Positions 8,786 through 17,400 of a DNA stretch of 24,571 nt are shown here, piece after piece (the stretch's first letter is position 1; each line of letters starts with the position of its first letter). Source of the stretch: a virus. The position numbers and the translations under genes are program-made. A model generated the notes under the pieces. That model did not search any database and had not been told where the DNA came from. It was given only the letters and a program-made list of their open reading frames with translations. The stretch spans positions 1-24,571 of IMG/VR virus record IMGVR_UViG_3300017969_000139; one strand, given 5' to 3'.

Positions 8786-11700
8786 TATAAGATAATCCAA
8801 TTAGAGTTAGTTGATTGTAGTGTTATAGATTGGTATTGTGTACTCAATGAGAATGAGGTTTGACCGTCTATAGTTTCCCCACCAACACCACTAACTATTA
8901 CGGTGTTAGCACTGATATTCTTTATATTATACACGATTCCGCCGTTGCCAACCGCAGAGGGAAGTGTCAAATTTAAACCGGCTGTAGCATGTATTGTATA
9001 GTCTGTGGTTAATATTGCTGAGTCTGCACTGACTGTCCTAATTGGCTGAACGACTGGCCCTTCGATATCTGGATCGGTAATGATGTAGAACGTGGCGGCG
9101 TCTGGTATTATAAGGTCATATTCTGCCTGTGTAAGCTGTTTAATGTGATATATTTCATCACTAGTAATTACGCGTTTTCCGCTGGCGATTATATTACCAC
9201 TTAACGATACGTCTACACCGTCATAAATAAATGTATTGTTACCGCTAACCGAGCCTTGGTCATTAAAGAAATTAATTCCACTAGGAGTGCCGGTTGGAAT
9301 CAAGCCAGACACAGTATCAATTTCAGTCTCTAGATTATTTGTTATTGTATTAAAATAACCAGATACAGAGGGAGCGTCTGTAATAATATAAAAGGTTGCA
9401 GAATCAGGTGTGATCGCATCGTACTCTGCTTGTGTTATTTGTTCTATGTGATAAATATCATCACTCGTAATAACGCGCTTACCACTAGCCGTAATATTTC
9501 CACTCAGCGTGATGTCTGAGCCATCATAAATCATGGTGTTATTGCCGGTTAGACTTCCATCATCGGCAAAGAATGTTAATCCGCTTGGAAGCCCTGTTGG
9601 AGTAAGACCAGAAACCGTTAATATATCCAAGTCGGCTTGATCTGCCCTAGACTCAAAATAGCCCGATATTGACGTGTCTCTTGAGTCAAAATACCCGGAG
9701 ATTTGAGTATCGCGAGCCTCAAAGTATCCTGAGATAGCCGCATCTTCGTTGGCATCAGTAATAATATAAAATGTAGATGCGTCAGGAGTTATTAAGTCGT
9801 ACTCAGCTTGTGTAATATGTTCGATATGTTTTACGGCATCGCTGGTGACAACATGTTTTCCGCTTGCAGTAATATTACCACTAAGAGATATGTCTGAACC
9901 ATCGTATATTAATGTATTATTACCGGTTAAACTAGCGTCGTCCGCAAAGAACGTCATGCCGCTTGGTATGCCGGTTGGAGTCAAGCCAGACACCGTAATT
10001 ATGTCTGAGTTTAATTGGTCAGATGTAGATTGAAAGTATCCCGAATTAGCTAGAATATCAAGATCGGCGGAATCAACTCTAGACTCAAAGTACCCAGAAA
10101 TAGATATGTCTCTAGTTTCAAAATATCCAGAAAGCGCTGCATCTTGAGTTGTAAGATAACCAGATAGCGAAGGTGCGTCTGTAATAATATAGAAAGTAGC
10201 TGAGTCTGGAGTTATAGCGTCATACTCTGCTTGGGTTATTTGCTCAATATGGTATATATCATCGCTAGTTATAACTCTTTTACCACTAGCCATGATGTTG
10301 CCGCTAAGTACTACATCATTTCCATCATATATAAAATTGCTACTGCTATCGAGATCGCCGTCATTAGCAAAGAAAGTGATACCACTAGGAATACCTGTTG
10401 GCGTCAAGCCAGAAACCGTTATGATATCTGAGTTTAGCTGATCTGATGTAGATTGAAAATACCCCGAATTAGCTAGAATTTCAGAATCAGCAGAGTCAAC
10501 CCTAGATTCAAAATAGCCGGAAATAGATAAATCTTTACTATCAGAATATCCAGACACAGCAGTTATGAAAGAATCATTATCGTCTATGCTACTTTGCAAG
10601 TTACCGCTAGTAGTTGAAATTAACGTTGTTAAAGTATTCGCTACGTTAGCGTCATCGTTTAGTGCGGCTGCTATTTCATTGAGTGTATCAAGAGTCGAAG
10701 GCGCTCCATCTACAATCATAGCATAAACATCCCCGCTAATAGAGGATATATCTACGTCAAAAGTACCGCCAGCGTTATTCGTATATGTTAATATACCACC
10801 GCCATATGATAAACTAACACCGCTAGTGTCAAAAGTAGATAAGCTAGATAAGTCAGCAGTAAAGCTACCGCCATAGCTATTATTGTATGTTAGTATATTA
10901 TTTGTGAAGTCAAAATTTTCACCGCTAGGAGTAAGCAGTCCTGAGACGGTATATACATCGTCATCTATAGAATCAGCTCTATTCTCGAAATGTCCAGAAT
11001 TTGCTAGAATCTCAGAGTCAGCAGAATCAGCTCTAGATTCAAAGTAACCCGAATTAGCTAAAATGTCAGCGTCTGTAGAATCAGCTCTATTCTCGAAGTA
11101 TCCAGAATTAGCTAGAATTTCGGAATCGGCAGAATCAACCCTAGACTCGAAATACCCAGAAGTATTTATTAAAAGATCATAATTATCTTCTATGGAACTA
11201 TTGAGCGCACCAGATACGGCATTTAGCTCAGATATAGTCTCATTTATACTACCTTGCAGGCTGCCGCTAGCTTGGGTTATATAACTATCCGCCCAGCCAC
11301 TAAGTGAACTATCTTGTGTATCTATGTAGCTCCTAGCCCATCCACTAACCTCTGTAGCGGAATGGTCTAAACTATCTATGTACGACTGAAAATAACCGCT
11401 GTTGGTTACTATATTTTCAGTATTTTGATCTATTAATGATCCGCTAGCATACGGTAAAGCGGCTGTAGTCTGAAGGGTTGTATCAGCAAATCTAATAACG
11501 TCGAACGTACCGCTATGGGCAATAACATTACCATCTACATCAAAGTCATCATTCTCATCTAGATAAGCAGTTTTATCAGCAGGTATAACACAAAACACTG
11601 TGCTAATACCTACTAAGTTTATAAGATTATCTGAATTGGAACTTTGAAGGATGGTGTCTCTACTGAGGGAGTTATCACTCGCTCTATATGTACCAATACC

Positions 11701-11868
11701 TATTTCAAATCTATCAAAGTTTTGTATACAGTAATAAGTCTGGTTGCCATCGCCAATGGCGTCAGAGAAAGTTTGAAAACCACCATACGTAGCGCCACTA
11801 AAGCTAATCCTACCGAGACCTTCGGTAGTTACGCTCTCTTTTACTCTATCTGCTAATATGATTGCCAC
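8785..11868 (-). CDS. Long tail fibre with fourfold 80-residue repeat
   Basis: This 1027-residue fibre has a recognisable order. Residues 1-110 form an N-terminal attachment domain (MAIILADRVKESV, FEIGIGTYRASD). Residues 155-230 are an SGWA/YID module. Residues 237-308 are four tandem 18-residue SGYFESR-type repeats. Near residue 385 is the widespread fibre motif VDGAPSTLDTLNEIAAALND. Residues 485-932 hold four copies of a module with TPTG-PSG, YDG-DV-LSGNI-ASGK and QAEYD-I-PD--TFYIITD. Residues 945-1027 form a C-terminal beta domain ending NSNWIIL. The start is GTG (11866-11868), supported by AAGGGA six bases upstream and a two-base gap from the glycosyltransferase stop. QAEYD...TFYIIT motifs are known from phage fibre proteins. 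It is a structural, host-recognition protein; the receptor is unknown. Confidence 0.85.
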   Translation of the reverse strand: MAIILADRVKESVTTEGLGRISFSGATYGGFQTFSDAIGDGNQTYYCIQNFDRFEIGIGTYRASDNSLSRDTILQSSNSDNLINLVGISTVFCVIPADKTAYLDENDDFDVDGNVIAHSGTFDVIRFADTTLQTTAALPYASGSLIDQNTENIVTNSGYFQSYIDSLDHSATEVSGWARSYIDTQDSSLSGWADSYITQASGSLQGSINETISELNAVSGALNSSIEDNYDLLINTSGYFESRVDSADSEILANSGYFENRADSTDADILANSGYFESRADSADSEILANSGHFENRADSIDDDVYTVSGLLTPSGENFDFTNNILTYNNSYGGSFTADLSSLSTFDTSGVSLSYGGGILTYTNNAGGTFDVDISSISGDVYAMIVDGAPSTLDTLNEIAAALNDDANVANTLTTLISTTSGNLQSSIDDNDSFITAVSGYSDSKDLSISGYFESRVDSADSEILANSGYFQSTSDQLNSDIITVSGLTPTGIPSGITFFANDGDLDSSSNFIYDGNDVVLSGNIMASGKRVITSDDIYHIEQITQAEYDAITPDSATFYIITDAPSLSGYLTTQDAALSGYFETRDISISGYFESRVDSADLDILANSGYFQSTSDQLNSDIITVSGLTPTGIPSGMTFFADDASLTGNNTLIYDGSDISLSGNITASGKHVVTSDAVKHIEHITQAEYDLITPDASTFYIITDANEDAAISGYFEARDTQISGYFDSRDTSISGYFESRADQADLDILTVSGLTPTGLPSGLTFFADDGSLTGNNTMIYDGSDITLSGNITASGKRVITSDDIYHIEQITQAEYDAITPDSATFYIITDAPSVSGYFNTITNNLETEIDTVSGLIPTGTPSGINFFNDQGSVSGNNTFIYDGVDVSLSGNIIASGKRVITSDEIYHIKQLTQAEYDLIIPDAATFYIITDPDIEGPVVQPIRTVSADSAILTTDYTIHATAGLNLTLPSAVGNGGIVYNIKNISANTVIVSGVGGETIDGQTSFSLSTQYQSITLQSTNSNWIIL
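9073..10416 (-). repeat. Four dispersed copies of an ~80-codon fibre module
   Basis: The copies lie near 10174-10416, 9751-9993, 9373-9615 and 9073-9312. They are separated by SGYF-type spacers of about 20 to 60 residues, longest between copies 1 and 2. Copies 1 and 3 encode the same amino acids from GKRVITSDD through to TFYIITDAPS. At DNA level about 23 of 113 compared bases differ, all synonymous. Copy 2 carries KHVVTSDAVKHIEH and copy 4 EIYHIKQLT variants. Confidence 0.85.
10945..11160 (-). repeat. 54-bp tandem repeat, four copies (18-residue unit)
   Basis: The unit encodes SGYFESRVDSADSEILAN. Four consecutive copies with exact 54-bp spacing encode residues 237-308 of the long fibre. The amino-acid variants are ESR/ENR, D/A and SGYF/SGHF. 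Further single copies occur downstream around residues 449, 590 and 735. Confidence 0.85.
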
Positions 11869-11870
11869 TT

Positions 11871-12890
11871 CTATTCCCTTTTGAGTAGGTATTTTGCCTC
11901 ATTTACAAAAGATTGAAACAGAATTTCGTCAAGCGAATTTTCTTCAACAAAGTGTTTTCTAACCTCGTGTAAAGGATAATTTATTTCAGTAAGTCCTAAA
12001 ATATAATTCCTTAGTTTAGTTATATAGTCTACTGGGTAGTGAACGCCGTTTACCTTTTGGAATCTATGCATCCACTTCATAAATGGTAAAGAGTATACTT
12101 TTCTGTCTTGCGATCTATATTTTTCTGCTATGTATCCCTCTTCTCCGCCAAAACCTAATGCAAATTTATTATATCCCAACCAGCTCTCTTTTCTAGTTAA
12201 GAAACACCCTGTAGCTTGACCCCATATCTCATATGGTGTATCTGAATCTACGTTTAATAGGCGTTTAGCGCCAGTTCCTACTAATGGAATGTCTTCATCT
12301 TGTTTAAGTGACATTCCGCAACTTTGACATTCGCGTATTACCTTTTGTTCTACCGCCGATCTATAATTTCTGTCTTTGTCTACAAAAAAGTAAAAGTCCT
12401 TACAGGCACAAACAAATGCGCCAACCCATTTACCCCACATGCCATTATCCCAAGTTTTTTCAAAAAAATCAAATTGCAGCTGACAATTGTCGGCTATCAT
12501 TGGTCCATAGAACAAATCATCCGACTCAGGGTTATCATTTATAAAGTCTAATATCTTTTCTAGTGTCTGAACAACTGGGCAAAGTAAAATATGACAATCT
12601 AAAACAAGAACAAATTCAGAGTCTGCTAGTTCTATTAACCTATCTTTTACAGCGCCCGACCCCTGTTTATTGAAAATATCAAACTTTATTGGCGCAAGAT
12701 CCCTAGAAGCAAATTCTTTTAAAAGTTTAGAGTGTTCGGAGCCACTACTATTATCAACTAACACAAACTCTATTTGCTCAAGTAGGTCTTGTCTTTTGTT
12801 AAAAATTAATTCTTTTCTTATGTCCTGAATAGTGAAATAAGCGCCATCGAAATCGTGATGGTGAGGTATAGCTATTGAGAGCTTTTTCAT
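11871..12890 (-). CDS. GT-A fold glycosyltransferase, polypeptide-GalNAc-transferase-like
   Basis: This 339-residue protein starts MKKLSIAIPHHHDFDGAY, a typical GT-A opening, and has VLVDNSSG around residue 46 for nucleotide-sugar binding. VLVLDCHILL carries a DxH metal motif (D98, H100). FGGEEGYIAEKY (about 247-258) and KWMHRF (H275) follow. DxH plus a 'GGE' motif plus a later metal-binding His is the arrangement known in polypeptide GalNAc-transferases (GT27), so transfer of a sugar to protein is a reasonable inference. The donor and acceptor are not shown. I chose ATG 12888-12890 with AGGAG eight bases upstream; earlier in-frame codons overlap the preceding gene and lack the family start. 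Cys pairs (CAC, CQSC) at about 161-191 are unusual. It sits among fibre genes. Confidence 0.8.
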   Translation of the reverse strand: MKKLSIAIPHHHDFDGAYFTIQDIRKELIFNKRQDLLEQIEFVLVDNSSGSEHSKLLKEFASRDLAPIKFDIFNKQGSGAVKDRLIELADSEFVLVLDCHILLCPVVQTLEKILDFINDNPESDDLFYGPMIADNCQLQFDFFEKTWDNGMWGKWVGAFVCACKDFYFFVDKDRNYRSAVEQKVIRECQSCGMSLKQDEDIPLVGTGAKRLLNVDSDTPYEIWGQATGCFLTRKESWLGYNKFALGFGGEEGYIAEKYRSQDRKVYSLPFMKWMHRFQKVNGVHYPVDYITKLRNYILGLTEINYPLHEVRKHFVEENSLDEILFQSFVNEAKYLLKRE

Positions 12891-12912
12891 TCCTAAATCT
12901 CCTGTCTTACTC

Positions 12913-14406
12913 TTAAGGTTCTTCTGGGTCTGGTCTAGTCCAGTTAAATTTATCATAACAATGATCTAAAATAAAGTCGCAACTTATGCCACTAAAAATA
13001 GCGCCATTGCAGGTTTCTAGTTCATAATCTATTTCCGTGCAGCTGCCACCACCCTGAAGGTCTGATTCACAGCAAGCGCCAGATCCAACTTCGCATGGGT
13101 CATCAAAACAACTTATGTATGTACCATTACCTCGACGGCGACTTTCTGTAAAAGTAGAATTAACTCCATATACTTCATCGCAAGCCGCCGCATCAATTGT
13201 ATACGCACAGTCTCCAAGCTTAGCGTTTGGAGGGCAGCAAATTCCTACCTCTGGCGGAGGCGTGGTACACCACGGATTATCACAATCAGGACCACTATAA
13301 TATCGCACGGCAGTGAGTTTATCGTTGTGATACATTTGATATACTGGGAAACTCGACCTCTTGTAACATCCCGGATCAGTGAGAGCGTATGTGCCAGACT
13401 CAATAGGTTCTGAAGTATCATTTGAGCAATATATCTCGTAATCAATCTCAATAGGGTAGTTGCTACAATTTGAATCAACACATGCTTCCGTGCAAAAAGT
13501 ATCTGTAACAATACAATTATGAAAAACTAAACTATCTGCGTAAAACTCGTGATAATCTTTTAAGTGTAGGTCATACAGTTGAGTTTCGTATTTATCTTGT
13601 TTAAGGGAAATGCTTTGAACTGTTTCAAACCCATACTCATTGATCACTACATCTCCGATGTTTAAATCACCAAGAATGTTAACGTAACTTCCATAGTTAT
13701 TTCTTGAAAGTTCTGAGTTTACCGCCTTAAAGCCCTGAGTAGTTTTAATTGGGTGGTCTTCTGTGAAGAAATAGTCACCGCTATTTAGCGAAACGAGTTT
13801 TCTGTCACCTAGTATTGGTCTAATTAGTTCAAGGATGGTGGTATTACCACTGGGCGTCTCAACCTCATCTCCAATTTGTATGTCTTCTATATTTTTATAA
13901 CCGTTGGGTATTTTAATCTTAGTGCCAGAGACAAAACATGTGATTGGTGGCGTGCAACACGAATTTATACGATGTTCATATTCATCGCACCCCCCGTTTG
14001 TTGCTACCCATGTAGCGCAATCAAAACAGCTGTCTCGACTAGGATAGTAATACAAATAATTATTGTCTGGATTATCCCCATATATTGTCGGATAATACCA
14101 CTGTCCAGAGGGTGTGAGGATTCCAACATTCTCGCCTAGCTCTTTAGAACATTGAATTTGACCATTAAATTGACCTCCTACTTCGTCGCATATGTCAGCC
14201 CAAACATTATCTCCACATAGAGAAAAGTTATGTCTCTTCGTGTATGAAAAATTGCACGGTTCCGCCCCGTCAACAGTATAAACATCAAAAGCTGAAAAAC
14301 AACATGAACCACTGTAACATGGAGGTGGAGTACAACATGTCCAAGCCTGATCGCAATCGTCACAGGTTTCGTTATTTCGCATATAATAACACTTGGGTCT
14401 TCCCAT
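12913..14406 (-). CDS. Cys-rich virion protein interrupted by a Hint (mini-intein-like) domain
   Basis: This 497-residue, strongly Cys-rich protein has repeated motifs such as CCTPPPCYSGSCC, CCTPPITC, CTTPPPEVGICC and GSGACC. The C-terminal half resembles tandem Cys-rich repeats seen in bacterial extracellular proteins. Residues 157-297 form a complete Hint domain (annotated separately); without it a 356-residue product would remain. I chose the ATG at 14404-14406, which shares its A with the TAA stop of the giant fibre gene (TAATG), over an in-frame TTG at 14427 that overlaps that gene. AGGA lies about 11 bases upstream, so coupling is likely. The stop is 22 bases before the glycosyltransferase start. 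Extracellular or virion-surface location and disulfide bonding are inferred from Cys content and context; there is no signal peptide. Confidence 0.78.
   Translation of the reverse strand: MGRPKCYYMRNNETCDDCDQAWTCCTPPPCYSGSCCFSAFDVYTVDGAEPCNFSYTKRHNFSLCGDNVWADICDEVGGQFNGQIQCSKELGENVGILTPSGQWYYPTIYGDNPDNNYLYYYPSRDSCFDCATWVATNGGCDEYEHRINSCCTPPITCFVSGTKIKIPNGYKNIEDIQIGDEVETPSGNTTILELIRPILGDRKLVSLNSGDYFFTEDHPIKTTQGFKAVNSELSRNNYGSYVNILGDLNIGDVVINEYGFETVQSISLKQDKYETQLYDLHLKDYHEFYADSLVFHNCIVTDTFCTEACVDSNCSNYPIEIDYEIYCSNDTSEPIESGTYALTDPGCYKRSSFPVYQMYHNDKLTAVRYYSGPDCDNPWCTTPPPEVGICCPPNAKLGDCAYTIDAAACDEVYGVNSTFTESRRRGNGTYISCFDDPCEVGSGACCESDLQGGGSCTEIDYELETCNGAIFSGISCDFILDHCYDKFNWTRPDPEEP
13516..13938 (-). 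other. Hint / intein-like self-splicing domain (141 residues)
   Basis: All residues of a class 1 intein are visible. The first residue is Cys in CFVSGTKIKI (block A). FTEDHPIKTTQGF carries the TxxH block B motif. QLYDLHLKDYHEFYADSL matches block F. The domain ends VFHN directly followed by Cys (+1), which is block G. With only 141 residues there is no room for a homing endonuclease. The flanks are CCTPPIT before and CIVTDTFC after. It could be a mini-intein or a bacterial-intein-like (BIL) A-type domain; splicing or cleavage is predicted, not shown. Confidence 0.85.
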
Positions 14407-17400
14407 TAGTCTGCACATCCTGAACAAGAGATGTAAATTGGTCTATATTCGCCATTTATATATGTAGCAACAACGAAATCTCCACCACTGATGGCTAGAG
14501 ATGGGTCTCTGTTTATAAGGGGGACATTGTAATCATACTGAAGATTATTATCTCTAACCAATAGCCAACCAGAGCTACCAGTCATATAGGTTACTGGATT
14601 AGGGATATTGTATTGGGCTTCACCGTGAGTACCGGCTAACCCACTAGCAAACCCCTCTAGCATTGGAGGAGGCGAGTAGCCATAGCCAGTATTGACTCTA
14701 GCGTAAGCTCCGCCAAACACCAAAGATCCTGAATGAGAAGATTCTCTCGCAGTTAATAAAGAATCGTCATTATAATGATGATTTAATGATAAGTAACCGC
14801 CTGAATTTATAATAGTATTTGGTTGGAATGTAGAGTCACCACTATCTGCAACTAATTGTCCAGACTTTTTAGGCAGGTCGCTTGTAGAAAATGTATAATT
14901 GTCATGAGTTAGAATAACTTTGTCAAAACTTGCAAAGCCGTCTGTTTGTATTTTGTTATCCGATATAGTTAAGCCAGACCCAAGTTTAGATTGTATTGTA
15001 AACTTATTATCTGTACTGTTATATCCTACATCAATACCGCTAACACCACTTACGTATACGGTCTCATTAGGCGCTATAGTGTCAGTAGCGGTTAGTCCGT
15101 TTGAAACACCAAACGAAAATTGAGTAGAAGTTGGGAAAGTTACAGTAACAGAACCATCAAAGTTGTTACTAACACTACCATTGGGAAATTTAATCTCACC
15201 GACAGGTGAAACTGAAGGGTTGCTATCTACCTCGCTAACCCTTAGCTGTAAGTCTGTGTGGTCTTGAGAATCAACATAATCTTTAGCCCAGCCGCTGACA
15301 GCAGATCCGCTAGCGTCAATTGCGTGTTGAAGAACACCACTAAGACCGTCTGCATTTACAACAAAGTTGTTTGTATTTAAAGTTACATCAACCCCTTTCT
15401 CTCCACTGATAAATACATCGTCTGTGTTGTTTACAGTTAGGAATGGCGACTTGCCATCCGACATATCAAAACTGTAAGACGACCCACCGGCAGAATTGGT
15501 TACTGTAACTTCTCCGTTTCCATTGTCCGTGACGGTACCATTAGAAAAGTTTATAATCTGAACGTTTGATATAGATGGAGACCCATCAGATTCTCTGACT
15601 GTTAACGATGAAGATCCAGTACCAAAGGTTGCAGCAGCCCAGCCACTAATCGCAGAGCCGCTACCATCAATATACGATTTAAGCCAAGCTCCACTGGCGT
15701 CAATCGTTGATTGCGCCCAACCACTTACCGCAGAGCCGCTAGCATCAATTAACCCATGAAGAACACCGCTAAGTCCATCTGCGGTTACAACAAAATTGTT
15801 ACTATTAAGATTAACTTCAACACCTTTATCGCCACTAACAAAAATCGAATCACCGTTATTTATTGTTAATGCTGTCGATAAACCATCAGAAATATCAAAA
15901 GAAAGTGAGCTAGAAGAAAGTCCATTTACCGTTTCTGCAAGGGTGTTGATACCACTAAGAATACCACTGCCCGATCTAAGATGCCATAAATCTCCATCCC
16001 CACTACAGCTTATACCCCAGAAAACATCGTCATTGCAGACCCAAGTCTGTATGAATCCAGACGGTGTTTCTTCATGAGCTTGAATATTACTATCTTTTCT
16101 AACAGACAGAGGCGCCTCTGGAGAAAGCACTGCGTCTCCAATGGATATTTTTTGATCACTAGTGTCGCCAGCTATAACGTTCTGTATATTTAATTTATTA
16201 CTTACATCTCTACCGTAAAGAATCCTCTGGTTATCATCAAGACCGGTAATAATTTCAATATTATTTTGACCAAACTCTTCGACATTATTTTGTCCGCGTA
16301 AAGAATTGTTGCCGAGACCAAGCGAGTTTGAGAAATTACTATTTAATCCAGCATTTTGCCCAATGAACACAGAGTCAGATGCTCCACTTGCCCAAAAGCC
16401 AGCGTTGTTGCCTATAAATAATCCATTTTCTAAATTATCAGCATTGAAACCCGCTCTGTAACCTATAAATACAGATGCTGTATCAATTGCAAGGTCTGGG
16501 TTTGGTGTTCTGGCGTAAGCTCCGGCTTGAGTGCCAATCATTACGGTGTTTCGCCAGCCGGTGGCGTGTATACCAACATCGCAACCAATAAAGACACTGC
16601 CTGAGTTTAACTGTTCTTGTATTAATGGTGTATTATTTGCGATCATGATATTGCAATTTTCTACAACCATAGACGGAGTAGGAATACCTGAAGATATGTA
16701 ATCACCCAGTGTGTCTATAGATATTTTAGATATAATGTTTTCAACACCGCTCTCTATTTCTATTGGTAAGAACGAATTATGTCTATCTAGCAATCCCGTT
16801 TCAATAACATCAAATAAATCTGTGAAATCTAAATGTAACCTACCAGAACCAGCGCTTTCGTTATATTCGTATCTAACTCCGGTTCCGCCCTCGCTAATTA
16901 TACCGCTAGAAGATTCTAGAGAATACCCGTCAGCAAATCTGATAGCACCTCTTAGTAGTAAATCTCCATCTAACTTAGCGTAAGGACGAGCTGTCGCGGG
17001 AAGATCGTAATCTGGAGAGTTAGTCATAGGATCAGCTTGGTGATCTAAATGTAATAGCAATCTAGAATCACCATCGCCGTCTATGAAATTAAACGCTATA
17101 AAGCTATCAACTCTATCATTATTTGAATTATCAATTAAATTGATATCAGCTATTGATCTACCGCCGCTAGTGCTATGGTTAATTTCTAATACATCATTGT
17201 CAAAATCATCATGAGATATTTTTAAATAGCTATCTTTAATGTAAACAAAGCCGTTGTCAACTTGGAATTCATTAGCATTGATATAAACCCGTTTGTCACT
17301 CCCAGTTAAACCAGATATCGTTGGTATTCCAACACCAATCTGTAGTAGATAATCTCCGGTCTGAGTTACAAGACTTGTCCCTATGGATATATTGTGATTG

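Noticed and set aside
10945-11160. CRISPR-like array
   Set aside because: The 54-bp repeats are in-frame coding units without unique spacers.
13516-13938. Homing endonuclease within the Hint domain
   Set aside because: Only about 75 residues separate the block B and block F motifs; no LAGLIDADG or HNH signature.
14406-14427. TTG start at 14427 for the Cys-rich protein
   Set aside because: It overlaps the fibre gene by 22 bases with no ribosome binding site; the TAATG start at 14406 fits the pattern seen at two other junctions.
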